64,000 nucleotides of DNA, taken from Frondihabitans sucicola (lineage in GTDB: Bacteria > Actinomycetota > Actinomycetes > Actinomycetales > Microbacteriaceae). The DNA is taken from contig NZ_AP027732.1 in NCBI RefSeq assembly GCF_030296615.1, positions 4,035,042 to 4,099,041 on the forward strand, in the 5' to 3' direction. A program made the translations under genes and the position numbers. Positions within the stretch are counted from its first letter, which is position 1; each line of letters opens with the position of its first letter. This document shows positions 10,382 through 19,230 of this stretch, in pieces. The notes under the pieces are model-generated. The model saw only the letters and a list, made by a program, of their open reading frames with translations. It was not told the DNA's origin and did no database searches.

Positions 10382-11900
10382 TCAGGGCTTGGCCGCGAGG
10401 GGCGTGTTGGCGTCGCCGGTCAGTTTGGGGTCGTGGTGGAACATCGGCCAGGCACCCTTCTTGTTGACGTTGGCTCCCTTGGCGCCGGCGTTCGTGAACT
10501 GGTAGTGGAAGAGGACCCCGCGGTTCTTGCCGTCGTAGCCGGCCAGCGTGAGGCCGATGGCTCCGTTGGGGTCGTTCGTCACGAGGGCGTTGTTCTGGAA
10601 CCCGTAGCCCGCACCGACCTTGAGCACGATCTTCCCCGAGCGTCCGTCGATGATGTAGGTGCCGGTGACGGTCGGGACGATGACGTCCTGGTAGCCCAGC
10701 CCGGTGAGGTCGGCCGTGCTGATGCCGCCGTACACGCCGCCCGGGACGGTGACGCGCCAGGTGGCGTGACCGGTGGCACCGTCGATCGCGTACACGATGC
10801 TCGAGGCGTTGCTGACCCGCCCGGCCTGGACGATCCAGTTCTGGCCGGTGCCCTTCACGTCGGCGAGCGCCGGGCTCGAGTCGGAGATGCCGTGGAGGTC
10901 GTCCTTCCAGTTCAGGTAGCAGTTCCGGTCGAAGGCCATCAGCTTGTTGGTGTCAGAGGCCCCCTTCCAGTAGGTCCCGGTGCCGGCGACGATGCCCCAG
11001 CGCCCGGACGAGAGGAAGGTACCGACGGCCGGCGAGCTCTGCACGACCTGCGTGGTGTCGTACGAGCACCGCAGACCACCCCCTGATTGCCCGTGCCGGC
11101 ATTGCCGGTGGACTTCAGGATCCGCAGGTGGCCGCCGTTCTTGTAGCGCTTGCCGAACGCGACTCCCGCGGTGGAGTCGCCCCTTCGACGATCACGTCGC
11201 GGCCACCGATGCCCAGGTCGGAGACGGCCGGGGTCGTGAAGTTGGTGTCGGCCTCGAACCAGGGGAACCCCCGGCCGACCTTGCCGGTCGCGGCGTCGAT
11301 GAGATCCTGCGTCTGGCCCATCGCACCGCCGATGACGCTGGCGTTGGACTGCATGTTGCCGATCGCCAGGCCGGTCATGACGCCGACGGTGGCCGCCTTG
11401 CCGGGCTGCCCGGCGGGCTTGACCGACCAGGCGAGGTGCCCGGCGGCCGTGATGGCTCGGTAGCCGCCTCGCGTCGGCGATCCCGAATTGCCCTCGCCGA
11501 AGAAGACCCGCGCCGTCGACCCGGAGCCGAGGACCGACGCCGTCGAGTCGACGGGGATGCCGCCGGTCGAGACCGGCCAGCCGCTGACGTTCGTCCCGTC
11601 GCTGAGGTGGAAGGCGCGCTCGTAACCGGCACGGTCGCCGATCAGTACGGAGGAGCCTTTGCTGTCGAGCGTCGCCACCATCGGCGACGACTTCGCGACC
11701 GGCTTGCCTGCGATCCCGAAGTTCTTCGACCAGGCGAGCTTGACCGCGAGCCCGGTCGCCGCCTGAGCCGGTTGAGCCGTCAGCGCCGGGACCGCCACGA
11801 TGCCACCGGTGGCGACCAGTGCTCCGGCGAGCAGGGCGCCGGCCACGCCTCGCCGTGTGGTCGTCTTCTTCGTCTTCCGTGTGCTCGCCCGTGAACCCAT
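10382..11900 (-). CDS. Secreted FG-GAP/beta-propeller-like protein (two frameshifts)
   Basis: Repaired length is about 506 residues. It has a basic N-terminus (MGSRASTRKTKKTTTRR), a hydrophobic core, and a likely signal-peptidase site after TAQPAQA. The mature part has repeated blades such as SSPMVATLDSKGSSVLIGD, TPAVSDLGIGGRDVIVEG, SSPALADVKGTGQNWIV and GGISTADLTGLGYQDVIV, as in FG-GAP or VCBS-like propellers. The frame breaks at the C4 run 11180-11183 and the C5 run 11079-11083; one extra base at each restores IVEGGDSTAGV and GLRCSYDTTQ. It is probably extracellular and may bind a polymer or protein; no catalytic motif was seen. The upstream region has two TCCCCC motifs. Confidence 0.7.
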
Positions 11901-11968
11901 GGTTGTGCCCTCGCCCTGATCGCATCTCGCAGGAACGCGCCGAATACGCGAACCCGTTTACCCCTGTG

Positions 11969-11989
11969 TCCCCCGACATCGTGTCCCCC
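11969..11989. promoter_or_regulatory. Paired TCCCCC motif upstream of the propeller gene
   Basis: TCCCCC occurs at 11969-11974 and 11984-11989, 15 bases apart. The 14-mer ACATCGTGTCCCCC (11976-11989) recurs exactly before the GH25 lysozyme gene at 58045-58058. A regulatory role is an inference. Confidence 0.4.
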
Positions 11990-12159
11990 GACCTCGGCAA
12001 CGGTACGTTGCGCGTCCCGGTCCGTCCATCCCTCCTTCAGGTGGCAGTGCGCCGTTCGTCGCGGGCCGGGCGCGCGTCGACCCGGGCGCGACCTCGGGAT
12101 TCGGCTGTGGGTTCTCCGACCGGTGACGGCGGGCGGGCTGCGGGCGCTAGGTTCGAAGG

Positions 12160-12783
12160 GTGGTGAGATCGAAGTCCAAGCGCGCAGCCCTCGAGGCCGA
12201 GACGGTCGACCCCAGCCTGGTCGAGGGCGCCATCGCCGACGGACTCCTGATCGCTCGGTCGGCGGCGAGCATCGCCGTGGCCAACAGGATCATCGTGCGG
12301 GCGCTCCGAGAGCAGGAGACCTTCGATCGCGACGAGACCCGGAGGGCCGTGCGCGACGAGCTCGCCCACCTCACCCGCGAACAACGGGACCTCGCGACCC
12401 GGATGGTCGAGACGCGCACGAAGGCTCTGAAGTCGCGCGGTCGGTCTCGGCACCAGTTCGACTACCGGGCCGACGACAACAACGCGCTGGCCTCCCGCGA
12501 GACCATCTACACGACCATCGCGACGAGACTCGACGTGCTCGCCGACGATGCGGCCTACATCGACGAGATCGTGACGGCCGCACGCGACCGCGCCTGGAAC
12601 GACATCGGCTCGACGATCATCAACCACGTGGAGAACGACGTCGTGGTCCCCGACGGAGACTACGACTCGCAGCGCGGCGAGCGGCTGCAGCAGCTCCTCG
12701 ACATCGACCTCGCTGCGCTGGCCTCGGCCTCCTCGGTCCCCTCGGCCTCCTCCTCCGAACCGGTGCCGCCCGCCGCCCCCTGA
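12160..12783 (+). CDS. Conserved protein of unknown function
   Basis: The 207-residue protein is largely alpha-helical and charged, with no signal peptide or membrane helix. Notable segments are IARSAASIAVANRIIVRALREQ and REQRDLATRMVETRTKAL. The middle has YRADDNNALASRETIY, and the C-terminus is a low-complexity Ala-Ser-Pro tail. I do not recognise a family. Start could be GTG 12160 or 12163; GAAGGG is better spaced for 12163. It converges on the thioredoxin-reductase-like gene, with a CCGGCA repeat between them. Confidence 0.65.
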   Translation: MVRSKSKRAALEAETVDPSLVEGAIADGLLIARSAASIAVANRIIVRALREQETFDRDETRRAVRDELAHLTREQRDLATRMVETRTKALKSRGRSRHQFDYRADDNNALASRETIYTTIATRLDVLADDAAYIDEIVTAARDRAWNDIGSTIINHVENDVVVPDGDYDSQRGERLQQLLDIDLAALASASSVPSASSSEPVPPAAP

Positions 12784-12797
12784 CTCGGACGCCCGCG

Positions 12798-12826
12798 CCG
12801 GCACCGGCACCGGCACCGGCACCGGC
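12798..12826. repeat. CCGGCA hexamer repeat
   Basis: Four CCGGCA units and a partial fifth lie between two convergent genes. It is a second hexamer array in the window, with a different unit from the one at 5335-5388. Confidence 0.85.
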
Positions 12827-12843
12827 CGACCGCGGCGGGCCGT

Positions 12844-13827
12844 TCAGCGCGACTCGGCGACGGACGCGGCAGCACGCCCGGCCGCGACCGCCGCGGCCGT
12901 CTCCGCGTCGATCAGGTCGGCATTGACGGCGGCAGCGGCGGTGACGCCGGAGGCCGCGGCCATGACGACCTGCTGCATCGGTTCCGCCACGTTGCCGGCG
13001 GCCCAGACACCTGCGACCGCGGTCCGGCCGGTGGGGTCGGCGTCGAGGCGGGTGCCCGGCCGGAGCGGATGCGGGGTCGGCAGGAGGCCGACGGGGCGGA
13101 GGAACTCGGCGCGCACCCGGAAGCCCGGCGCGACGGCGAGAGCCTCGAGGGGCACGTGATGCCCGTCCGACATCGTGACCCCGGTCAGGCGGGAGGCCGC
13201 GCCGCGTACCGACTCGATCGGACCGGTGACGACCTCGATCCTGCGCGCTTCGAGCTTGTCGAGGTCTTCCGGCGAGAGATCGGGTCCGTCGTGCAGCAGC
13301 AGCGTGACCCGGTCGGTCCACTGCCGGAAGAGCAGGGCCTGGTGCACGGCGAAGCCGTCGACGCCCACGACGCCGACGGCCCGGTCGCGGATCTCCCAGC
13401 CGTGGCAGTACGGGCAGTGCACGACGCCGCGACCCCAGTGCTCGCGCAGACCCGGGATCGACGGCAGCACGTCGACCAGCCCCGACGTCACGATCAGGCG
13501 CCGGGCGCGGAGGACGGCTCCTGTCGCGGTCTCGACGTCGAAGCCCGCCTCGAGCGATCCGTAGACGCCGACCACGCTGTCGTCGACGAACCGCACCCCG
13601 TACGCGGAGGCCTCCGCCCGCCCCGTGCGGACGAACTCGGCCGGCGACATGCCGTCGCGCGTCACGAAGCCCTGCACCCCGTCGGCCGGCGCATTGCGGG
13701 GTTCTCCCGCGTCGACGACCACCGTGCTCCGCCTCGCACGCCCGAGCGTGACGGCGGCGCTGAGGCCCGCCGCTCCCCCGCCGACGATCACGACGTCGAC
13801 CTGATTCGTTCCCGTTTCGATTGTCAT
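12844..13827 (-). CDS. Thioredoxin-reductase-like NAD(P)/FAD oxidoreductase
   Basis: The 327-residue protein has the two-domain pyridine-nucleotide disulfide oxidoreductase fold: FAD motif VVIVGGGAAGLSAAVTLGRARRS at the N-terminus, the redox dithiol in HCPYCHGWEI (about residue 140), and the FAD-closing motif TAVAGVWAAGNVAEPMQQV. It resembles the stand-alone thioredoxin-reductase homologues of actinobacteria and not the housekeeping TrxB, which is next to trxA. The start ATG 13827 (MTIETGTNQ) faces an XRE-cupin regulator 50 bases away, which suggests that the regulator controls this gene. Confidence 0.85.
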   Translation of the reverse strand: MTIETGTNQVDVVIVGGGAAGLSAAVTLGRARRSTVVVDAGEPRNAPADGVQGFVTRDGMSPAEFVRTGRAEASAYGVRFVDDSVVGVYGSLEAGFDVETATGAVLRARRLIVTSGLVDVLPSIPGLREHWGRGVVHCPYCHGWEIRDRAVGVVGVDGFAVHQALLFRQWTDRVTLLLHDGPDLSPEDLDKLEARRIEVVTGPIESVRGAASRLTGVTMSDGHHVPLEALAVAPGFRVRAEFLRPVGLLPTPHPLRPGTRLDADPTGRTAVAGVWAAGNVAEPMQQVVMAAASGVTAAAAVNADLIDAETAAAVAAGRAAASVAESR

Positions 13828-13877
13828 GCCCCAATCGTGACCAGCCAGCGCAGGATCCAGCAACTAGACTTGCCGAC

Positions 13878-14441
13878 ATGGCAAACGACGAGATCCTGGC
13901 CGGCGTCGGTCCGCGGCTGCGAGCGCTCCGGCAGAAGCGCGAGGTCACCCTCGCGGAGCTCGCCTCCGAGACCGGCATCTCGGTGAGCACCCTGTCGAGG
14001 CTCGAGTCGGGTGGCCGGCGGCCGACCCTCGAGCTGCTGCTGCCCCTGGCTCAAGCGCACGGGGTGCCCCTCGACGACCTCGTCGGAGCTCCCGCCACCG
14101 GCGACCCCCGCATCCACATCAAGCCCGTTCGCCACCACGGCATGACGATCCTGCCGCTCTCGCGCGGCGCTTCGGGGATGCAGGTCTTCAAGAACGTCCT
14201 GGCGGCCGGGTCCGACCGATCGGTCCCCGACCCACGGACCCACGAGGGACACGAGTGGATGTACGTCATCCGCGGCCGCCTGCGACTCGTCCTCGGTTCG
14301 CGCGATCTGGTGCTCGCGCCCGGCGAGGCGGCGGAGTTCGACACCCAGACCCCGCACTGGTTCGGGCGGGCCGACTCGAACGCGGTCGAGTTCCTCAGCC
14401 TGTTCGGTCGGCAGGGCGAGCGGATGCACGTGCGCGCCTAG
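13878..14441 (+). CDS. XRE-family regulator with cupin domain
   Basis: The 187-residue protein has an N-terminal helix-turn-helix (LRALRQKREVTLAELASETGISVSTLSRLESG is the recognisable XRE stretch, about residues 14-46) and a C-terminal cupin barrel (HEGHEWMYVIRGRLRLVLG, then APGEAAEFDTQTPHWFG). Such regulators sense small molecules in the cupin pocket. It is divergent from the thioredoxin-reductase-like gene with a 50-base gap, which is the usual arrangement for control of a neighbouring oxidoreductase. ATG 13878 is the first start after that gap. Confidence 0.88.
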   Translation: MANDEILAGVGPRLRALRQKREVTLAELASETGISVSTLSRLESGGRRPTLELLLPLAQAHGVPLDDLVGAPATGDPRIHIKPVRHHGMTILPLSRGASGMQVFKNVLAAGSDRSVPDPRTHEGHEWMYVIRGRLRLVLGSRDLVLAPGEAAEFDTQTPHWFGRADSNAVEFLSLFGRQGERMHVRA

Positions 14442-14490
14442 GGCTCGCCCGCCGACGGGCTGGGCACCACGGGGCCGGGGAGAGCGGCAC

Positions 14491-15994
14491 GTGTCGCTAA
14501 AATCGGACCATCGCGCTCACGCTCCCCACCCCCGTCACGGTCCTCTCGGCCCTGCGTTCGCCGCGCCTGCTGACCCGCGAGGCGCTGGCGGGCATCGTCA
14601 CGACGCTGGCGCTCGTGCCCGAGGTGATCTCGTTCTCGGTCGTCGCGGGCGTCGATCCGCTGGTCAGCCTCGTCGCGTCGATCGTGCTGGCACTCGTCAT
14701 GTCCTTCCTCGGCGGTCGGCCTGGTGTCGTGACGGCCGCGGCCGGGTCCGTCGCGCTCGTCATCGCTCCGCTCGTCCACGAGCACGGGGTGAGGTACGTG
14801 CTGCCGACCGTCGTCCTGGCCGGCGTGGTGCAGATCGTCTTCGGAACGACGGGGCTCGCCCGCCTGATGCGCTTCATCCCCCGCAGCGTCATGATCGGCT
14901 TCGTCAACGCCCTCGGAGTGCTCATCTTCACCGCGCAGGTGCGGCACGTGATCGGGGTGCCGTGGATCGCCTACGCGCTGTTCGGCCTGACGCTCGTCAT
15001 CGTGATCCTGCTGCCCCGGTTCACGAAGGTCGTGCCCGCACCGCTCGTCGCGATCGTGCTGGTGACGGCCATCGTCATCCTGGGTCACGTGGGCGTGCCG
15101 GACGTCGGCGACGAGGGCCCGCTCGGCGGCGGCCTGCCCGGCTTCACGCGGCTGCTCGTCCCCCTCGATCTGGACACGCTCACGATCATCGCCCCCACGG
15201 CGGTCAGCGTCGCCTTCGTCGGACTCATGGAGACGCTGCTCACGGCCAAGCTCGTCGACGACCTCACCGAGACGCCGTCGCACAAGGGGCGGGAGTCGTG
15301 GGCGCTCGGCGTCGCGAACATCGCCGCCGGGTTCTACGGCGGCATCGCCGGCTGCGCCATGATCGGGCAGACCATCCTCAACGTGAAGACCGGAGGCGCC
15401 CGCACCCGCATCTCGACCGTCGTCGCCGGGCTGTTCCTGCTGGTGCTCGTGACCGGCCTGTCGGGGGTCATGGCGCAGATCCCGATGGTGGCCCTGGCGG
15501 CCGTGATGATGATCGTCGCGATCACGACCGTCGACTGGCACAGCGTGAGACCGTCGACCCTGCGCAGGATGCCCGTGCCCGAGACGATCGTGATGGGCGT
15601 CACCGTGGTCGTGGTCGTCGTGTCGAACAACCTCGCTCTCGGCGTGCTGGTCGGCGTCGTCCTGGCGATGGTGTTGTTCGCCCGGCGCGTGGCCCATGTC
15701 ATCCGCGTGGTGCGGGTGGTGACGCCGGAGGAAGACGCGGTGCACTACGAGGTGCAGGGGCCGCTCTTCTTCGGATCGAGCAACGACCTGGTCGAGCGGT
15801 TCTCGTATCACGACGATCCGGCGACCGTCGTGGTCGACTTCACCCGGGCGCAGATCTGGGACGCCTCGACCGTCGCCTCGCTCGACTCGATCGAGGCGAA
15901 GTACCGCGCGGTCGGTTCGACGGTCGTGTTCGAGGGCCTCGACGATCGCAGTGCGGCGTTCCACTCGCGCTTGACCGGCCGACTCAGCGCGTAG
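14491..15994 (+). CDS. SulP family anion transporter with STAS domain (start frameshifted)
   Basis: Repaired length is about 501 residues. The membrane part has the SulP features ALVPEVISFSVVAGVDP, VTAAAGSVALV and GFYGGIAGCAMIGQTILNVK, with about ten or more membrane helices. The C-terminus is a STAS domain (VDFTRAQIWDASTVASLDSIEAKY). It imports sulfate, bicarbonate or another anion. The conserved frame is open back to 14501 but has no start codon. GTG 14491 has GGGGAGAG 6 bases upstream, and one extra C in each of the runs 14524-14527 and 14529-14533 would join it to VTVLSALRSPRLL. The next in-frame GTG, 14615, would remove a conserved helix. Confidence 0.85.
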
Positions 15995-16086
15995 CGCCGC
16001 ACCGCCGCGAGGCGGGGCGGGACTAGGCGCGGCGGGGCGCGGCGCGGCGGCGGCGCCGTGCGCGCCGGGACCCCGCACACACCGAA

Positions 16087-16133
16087 GCGGCCCCGCCGCA
16101 GAGCCTCTCGCGGGAGCTCGGCGGCGGGGCCGC
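16087..16133. terminator. 13-bp GC hairpin between sulP and glpD
   Basis: GCGGCCCCGCCGC (16087-16099) and its exact complement at 16121-16133 enclose a 21-base loop. It sits between two convergent genes, so a bidirectional terminator is likely even without a T-tract. Confidence 0.7.
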
Positions 16134-16168
16134 AGTCGGGGGCGACGCGCTGGGCGCGGCCAGTGACA

Positions 16169-17995
16169 CTACGCCTGCGCGGAACCCGACGCAGCAGCCG
16201 TGACGGGGCTCTCGGCCTCGACGGGCGCAGCGGCCGGAGCTGCGGCCGGGACGTGCTGCGACCCGACCTCGACGCCGTGGTACGTCGCCAGGATCGAGGT
16301 GGTGTTCTCGATCTCGGAGTCGCGAACCTCGTCGCTCCAGCCCAGCGAGCTCTGCAGGATCCCCGCGAGCTCGGTGAGGAGCTCGATGGTCACGCCGCCG
16401 ACGAAGGCGAGGTTGGTGCGGCGCAGGACGACGTCGACGAGGTGCACGGCGTCTTCGTGCTCGGCGAAGTACGCGATCTCGGCTGCCGTGAAGTCGGAGT
16501 CGCTCGCGAGGGGCTCGGACGGCTGGTCGAGGAGGGTCTGGATGACGTCTTCCGCGCGGGTCCCGTAGCGGGTCAGGAGACGGTCGACCTGGTCGCGCTC
16601 GAGGCCGTTCAGGTGGTCGGTGATCCAGCGGGCGCGGTCGCCCGGCAGCACGGGGAAGTCTTTGCCTCCACCGATCGGCATGCCTGCGGTGTCGATGGTG
16701 CGCGCGACGCCGAGGCGCGTGGTGGCCTCGGTCGACAGGTGCGTCGACAGGGCGCGGAAGGTGGTCCACTTGCCGCCGACGAGCGACAGCACCTTCGACT
16801 TCGGCAGGGCCGCGACGCTGGTCTCGACGATGCGGTAGTCGCGCGACACGAAGCCGGCCGCGAGGTCGTCGTGCTTCGGCAGCGGGCGGACGCCCGAGTA
16901 GCGGTACACGATCTCGCTGCGGGTGATCGTGATCTTCGGGAACACGTGCTTGACCAGGTCGAAGAAATAGTCGACTTCTTCTTCAGTGCAGATCGCCGGC
17001 TTCGACATGTCGGCCTCGAGGTCGGTCGTGCCGATGAGCACCCGGCCCTTGAGCGGGTAGATCAGGACGATGCGGCCGTCGTTGTTCTCGAAGAACAGCT
17101 CGCGCCCGTTGGTCGCCTTGAGCAGTTCGGGGCTGTCGACGACGATGTGCGAGCCCTTGGTGCCGCCCATGTACTGCGACGTGGTGCCGAGGAACTCGTT
17201 GGTGAGGTCGGTCCAGGGGCCGGAGGCGTTGATGACGACGTCGGCGGCGAAGACGAACTCGGTGCCCGAGACGACGTCGCGGAGGAGGACGCCGCCCTCT
17301 TTGGCCCCGACGGCCTCGACGTAGTTGGCGCTGCGAGCCGTCGCCGCGGACCCCTCGCCGGATCCGGCGGCCAGGCCGTCTTTCAGGACATCGAGGGCGA
17401 GGCGCTCGGGCTCGTGGACCGACGCGTCGTAGTAGGTGCCGGTGTACTTGATGCCCTTGTTGAGCGCGGGCATGTCGCGAAGCGCGGCCTTCCGCGTGCG
17501 GAAGACGTGTTTGGGCACGCTGCCGCCGTCGCGCGAGAAGGAGTCGTACAGGGTCATGCCGATCTGGATCAGCAGCGCGCCGCGCTCTTTCGTCGAGCGC
17601 TGCTTGTGCGTGAGCATGCGCAGCGGCGCGTTGAGGATGCCGGAGAAGGTGGAGAAGATCGGCATCGTCGTCTGCAACGGCTTGACGTAGTGGGGAGCGA
17701 TCTTCAGCAGACCGTTGCGCTCTTCGACGGATTCGCGGACGAGGCGGAACTCGCCGTTCTCGAGGTAGCGGATGCCGCCGTGAATCATGTGGCTCGACGC
17801 GGCGGATGCGCCGGAGGCGTAGTCGTTGCGCTCGACCAGCACGACGTCGACCCCCTGGAGGGAGAGGTCGCGGAAGGTGGCGATGCCGTTGATGCCGCCG
17901 CCGATGATCAGGACCTTGGCGTCGGGACGCTCGCTGATGCGGGTCACGTTGGCGCGGATGTCGCTTGTCTCGTGTGTCTTCTTCGACGGAGTCAC
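16169..17995 (-). CDS. glpD: Glycerol-3-phosphate dehydrogenase, FAD-dependent
   Basis: The 608-residue protein oxidises sn-glycerol-3-phosphate to dihydroxyacetone phosphate and passes electrons to the quinone pool at the membrane. Signatures include the FAD motif VLIIGGGINGIATFRDLSLQG, GASAASSHMIHGGIRYLE, the SGVRPLP motif, KWTTFRALS, and the C-terminal helical cap. An Ala-Pro-rich tail of about 30 residues follows the usual end. No glpF or glpK is adjacent. It is divergent from a SorC-family regulator, and a palindrome at 18070-18087 between them is a likely operator. Confidence 0.95.
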   Translation of the reverse strand: MTPSKKTHETSDIRANVTRISERPDAKVLIIGGGINGIATFRDLSLQGVDVVLVERNDYASGASAASSHMIHGGIRYLENGEFRLVRESVEERNGLLKIAPHYVKPLQTTMPIFSTFSGILNAPLRMLTHKQRSTKERGALLIQIGMTLYDSFSRDGGSVPKHVFRTRKAALRDMPALNKGIKYTGTYYDASVHEPERLALDVLKDGLAAGSGEGSAATARSANYVEAVGAKEGGVLLRDVVSGTEFVFAADVVINASGPWTDLTNEFLGTTSQYMGGTKGSHIVVDSPELLKATNGRELFFENNDGRIVLIYPLKGRVLIGTTDLEADMSKPAICTEEEVDYFFDLVKHVFPKITITRSEIVYRYSGVRPLPKHDDLAAGFVSRDYRIVETSVAALPKSKVLSLVGGKWTTFRALSTHLSTEATTRLGVARTIDTAGMPIGGGKDFPVLPGDRARWITDHLNGLERDQVDRLLTRYGTRAEDVIQTLLDQPSEPLASDSDFTAAEIAYFAEHEDAVHLVDVVLRRTNLAFVGGVTIELLTELAGILQSSLGWSDEVRDSEIENTTSILATYHGVEVGSQHVPAAAPAAAPVEAESPVTAAASGSAQA

Positions 17996-18069
17996 TGGCC
18001 TGTCGCTTTCACTGTCGTTGGTGTGTCGGTAATGCCATACTTGACCCGTGCGCGTGGGCGGTCAACCCC

Positions 18070-18087
18070 CGTGCACATATGTGCACG
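18070..18087. promoter_or_regulatory. Palindromic operator between glpD and sorC-type gene
   Basis: CGTGCACATATGTGCACG is a perfect 18-bp palindrome in the divergent promoter. Its position 27 bases before the regulator's ATG fits autoregulation and control of glpD by the SorC-type regulator. Confidence 0.75.
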
Positions 18088-18113
18088 TGTAGGTGAGACC
18101 GGAGGCCGCGTCG

Positions 18114-19100
18114 ATGACGATCGAGTTCCAGCACAGCGACAGGACCCAGGACGCCCTGCGCGCATCGCACCTCTACTACCTCCAAGATCTGACGATGGAG
18201 GCCATCGCGCGCGAACTCGGCACCTCGCGCTCGTCCGTCTCGCGCCTCCTGAGCTACGCCCGCGAAACCGGGCTCGTCGACATCCAGATCAAGTCGCCGC
18301 TCGACCAGGCGACCGTGGTGAGCGACGCGCTGCACCGCCGATTCAACGTCGTCGCGCACGTCGTCCCGGTCCCCGATCAGACGACCGACGTCGACCGCCT
18401 CGACCGGGTGGCCCTCTCGGCTGCACGGATTCTCACCCAGTTCGTCGACTCCAACATGGTCATCGGCGTCGCCTGGGGCTCCACCGTCAGCGCCATCAGC
18501 CGATACCTCGTCCCGAAGGCGACCCACGGGTCGATGGTCGTGCAGCTCAACGGCGCGGCCAACACGCGGACGACGGGCATCGTCTACGCGAGCGAGATCC
18601 TGCGCCGCTTCGGCGATGCGTTCGGGGCGCAGGTGCAGCAGTTCCCGGTTCCCGCGTTCTTCGACGACCCCGACACCAAGATCGCGCTGTGGCGCGAGCG
18701 CAGCACCAAGCGCGTGCTCGAGCTCCAGGAGTCGATGGACGTCGTGCTGTTCGGCATCGGGGCGGCCGACGCGCTCGTGCCGAGCCACGTCTACTCGGGC
18801 GGCTACCTCGAGCGAACCGACCACGAGAGTCTGCTGCACGACGGCGTCGTCGGCGACGTCGCCACGGTGTTCTTCCGCGAAGACGGCTCGTCGAGCGACA
18901 TCACGCTCAACCGGCGCGCTTCCGGGCCCGACTTCGCGACGATCCGCCGAGCGCCGCGCCGCGTCTGCGTCGTCGCCGGCACGTCGAAGGTCGCCGGGTT
19001 GCGCGGGGCGCTGGCGGCACACCTGATCACCGACCTCATCCTCGACGAGAGCACGGCCCGGGCACTGCTCGCCGGTCAGTCCGATGAGGGTCCGTCCTAG
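18114..19100 (+). CDS. SorC/DeoR-type sugar-binding transcriptional regulator
   Basis: The 328-residue protein has an N-terminal helix-turn-helix (LTMEAIARELGTSRSSVSRLLSYARE, about residues 25-50) and a C-terminal sugar-phosphate isomerase-like domain (VIGVAWGSTVSAISRYL; VVLFGIGAAD; VCVVAGTSKVAGLRGAL), which in SorC proteins binds a phosphorylated sugar. ATG 18114 is chosen because GGAGG lies 8 bases upstream. It is divergent from glpD, so glycerol-3-phosphate or a related triose phosphate is a reasonable ligand, but this is an inference. Confidence 0.9.
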   Translation: MTIEFQHSDRTQDALRASHLYYLQDLTMEAIARELGTSRSSVSRLLSYARETGLVDIQIKSPLDQATVVSDALHRRFNVVAHVVPVPDQTTDVDRLDRVALSAARILTQFVDSNMVIGVAWGSTVSAISRYLVPKATHGSMVVQLNGAANTRTTGIVYASEILRRFGDAFGAQVQQFPVPAFFDDPDTKIALWRERSTKRVLELQESMDVVLFGIGAADALVPSHVYSGGYLERTDHESLLHDGVVGDVATVFFREDGSSSDITLNRRASGPDFATIRRAPRRVCVVAGTSKVAGLRGALAAHLITDLILDESTARALLAGQSDEGPS

Positions 19101-19230
19101 GGCCTCGCTCGGCGTGCGGCCGTCCCTGACGCGAAGCAGCCGCACGCTTCGACCGTCGGGCGCGTAGCCTCGGGCGCGTCGGGGCACCCCGCCCGACGGA
19201 CCTCCTCGAAGACGAGAGAGCGAGACGCAC

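Noticed and set aside
14438-16078. Open frame of about 546 codons opposite sulP
   Set aside because: The translation is His/Asp/Arg repeats typical of an antisense shadow of a membrane-protein gene.
16058-19087. Long open frame of about 1000 codons on the plus strand
   Set aside because: It is antisense to glpD and overlaps the SorC gene; its peptide is Arg/Gly/Asp-rich with no domain. High GC content keeps the frame open.
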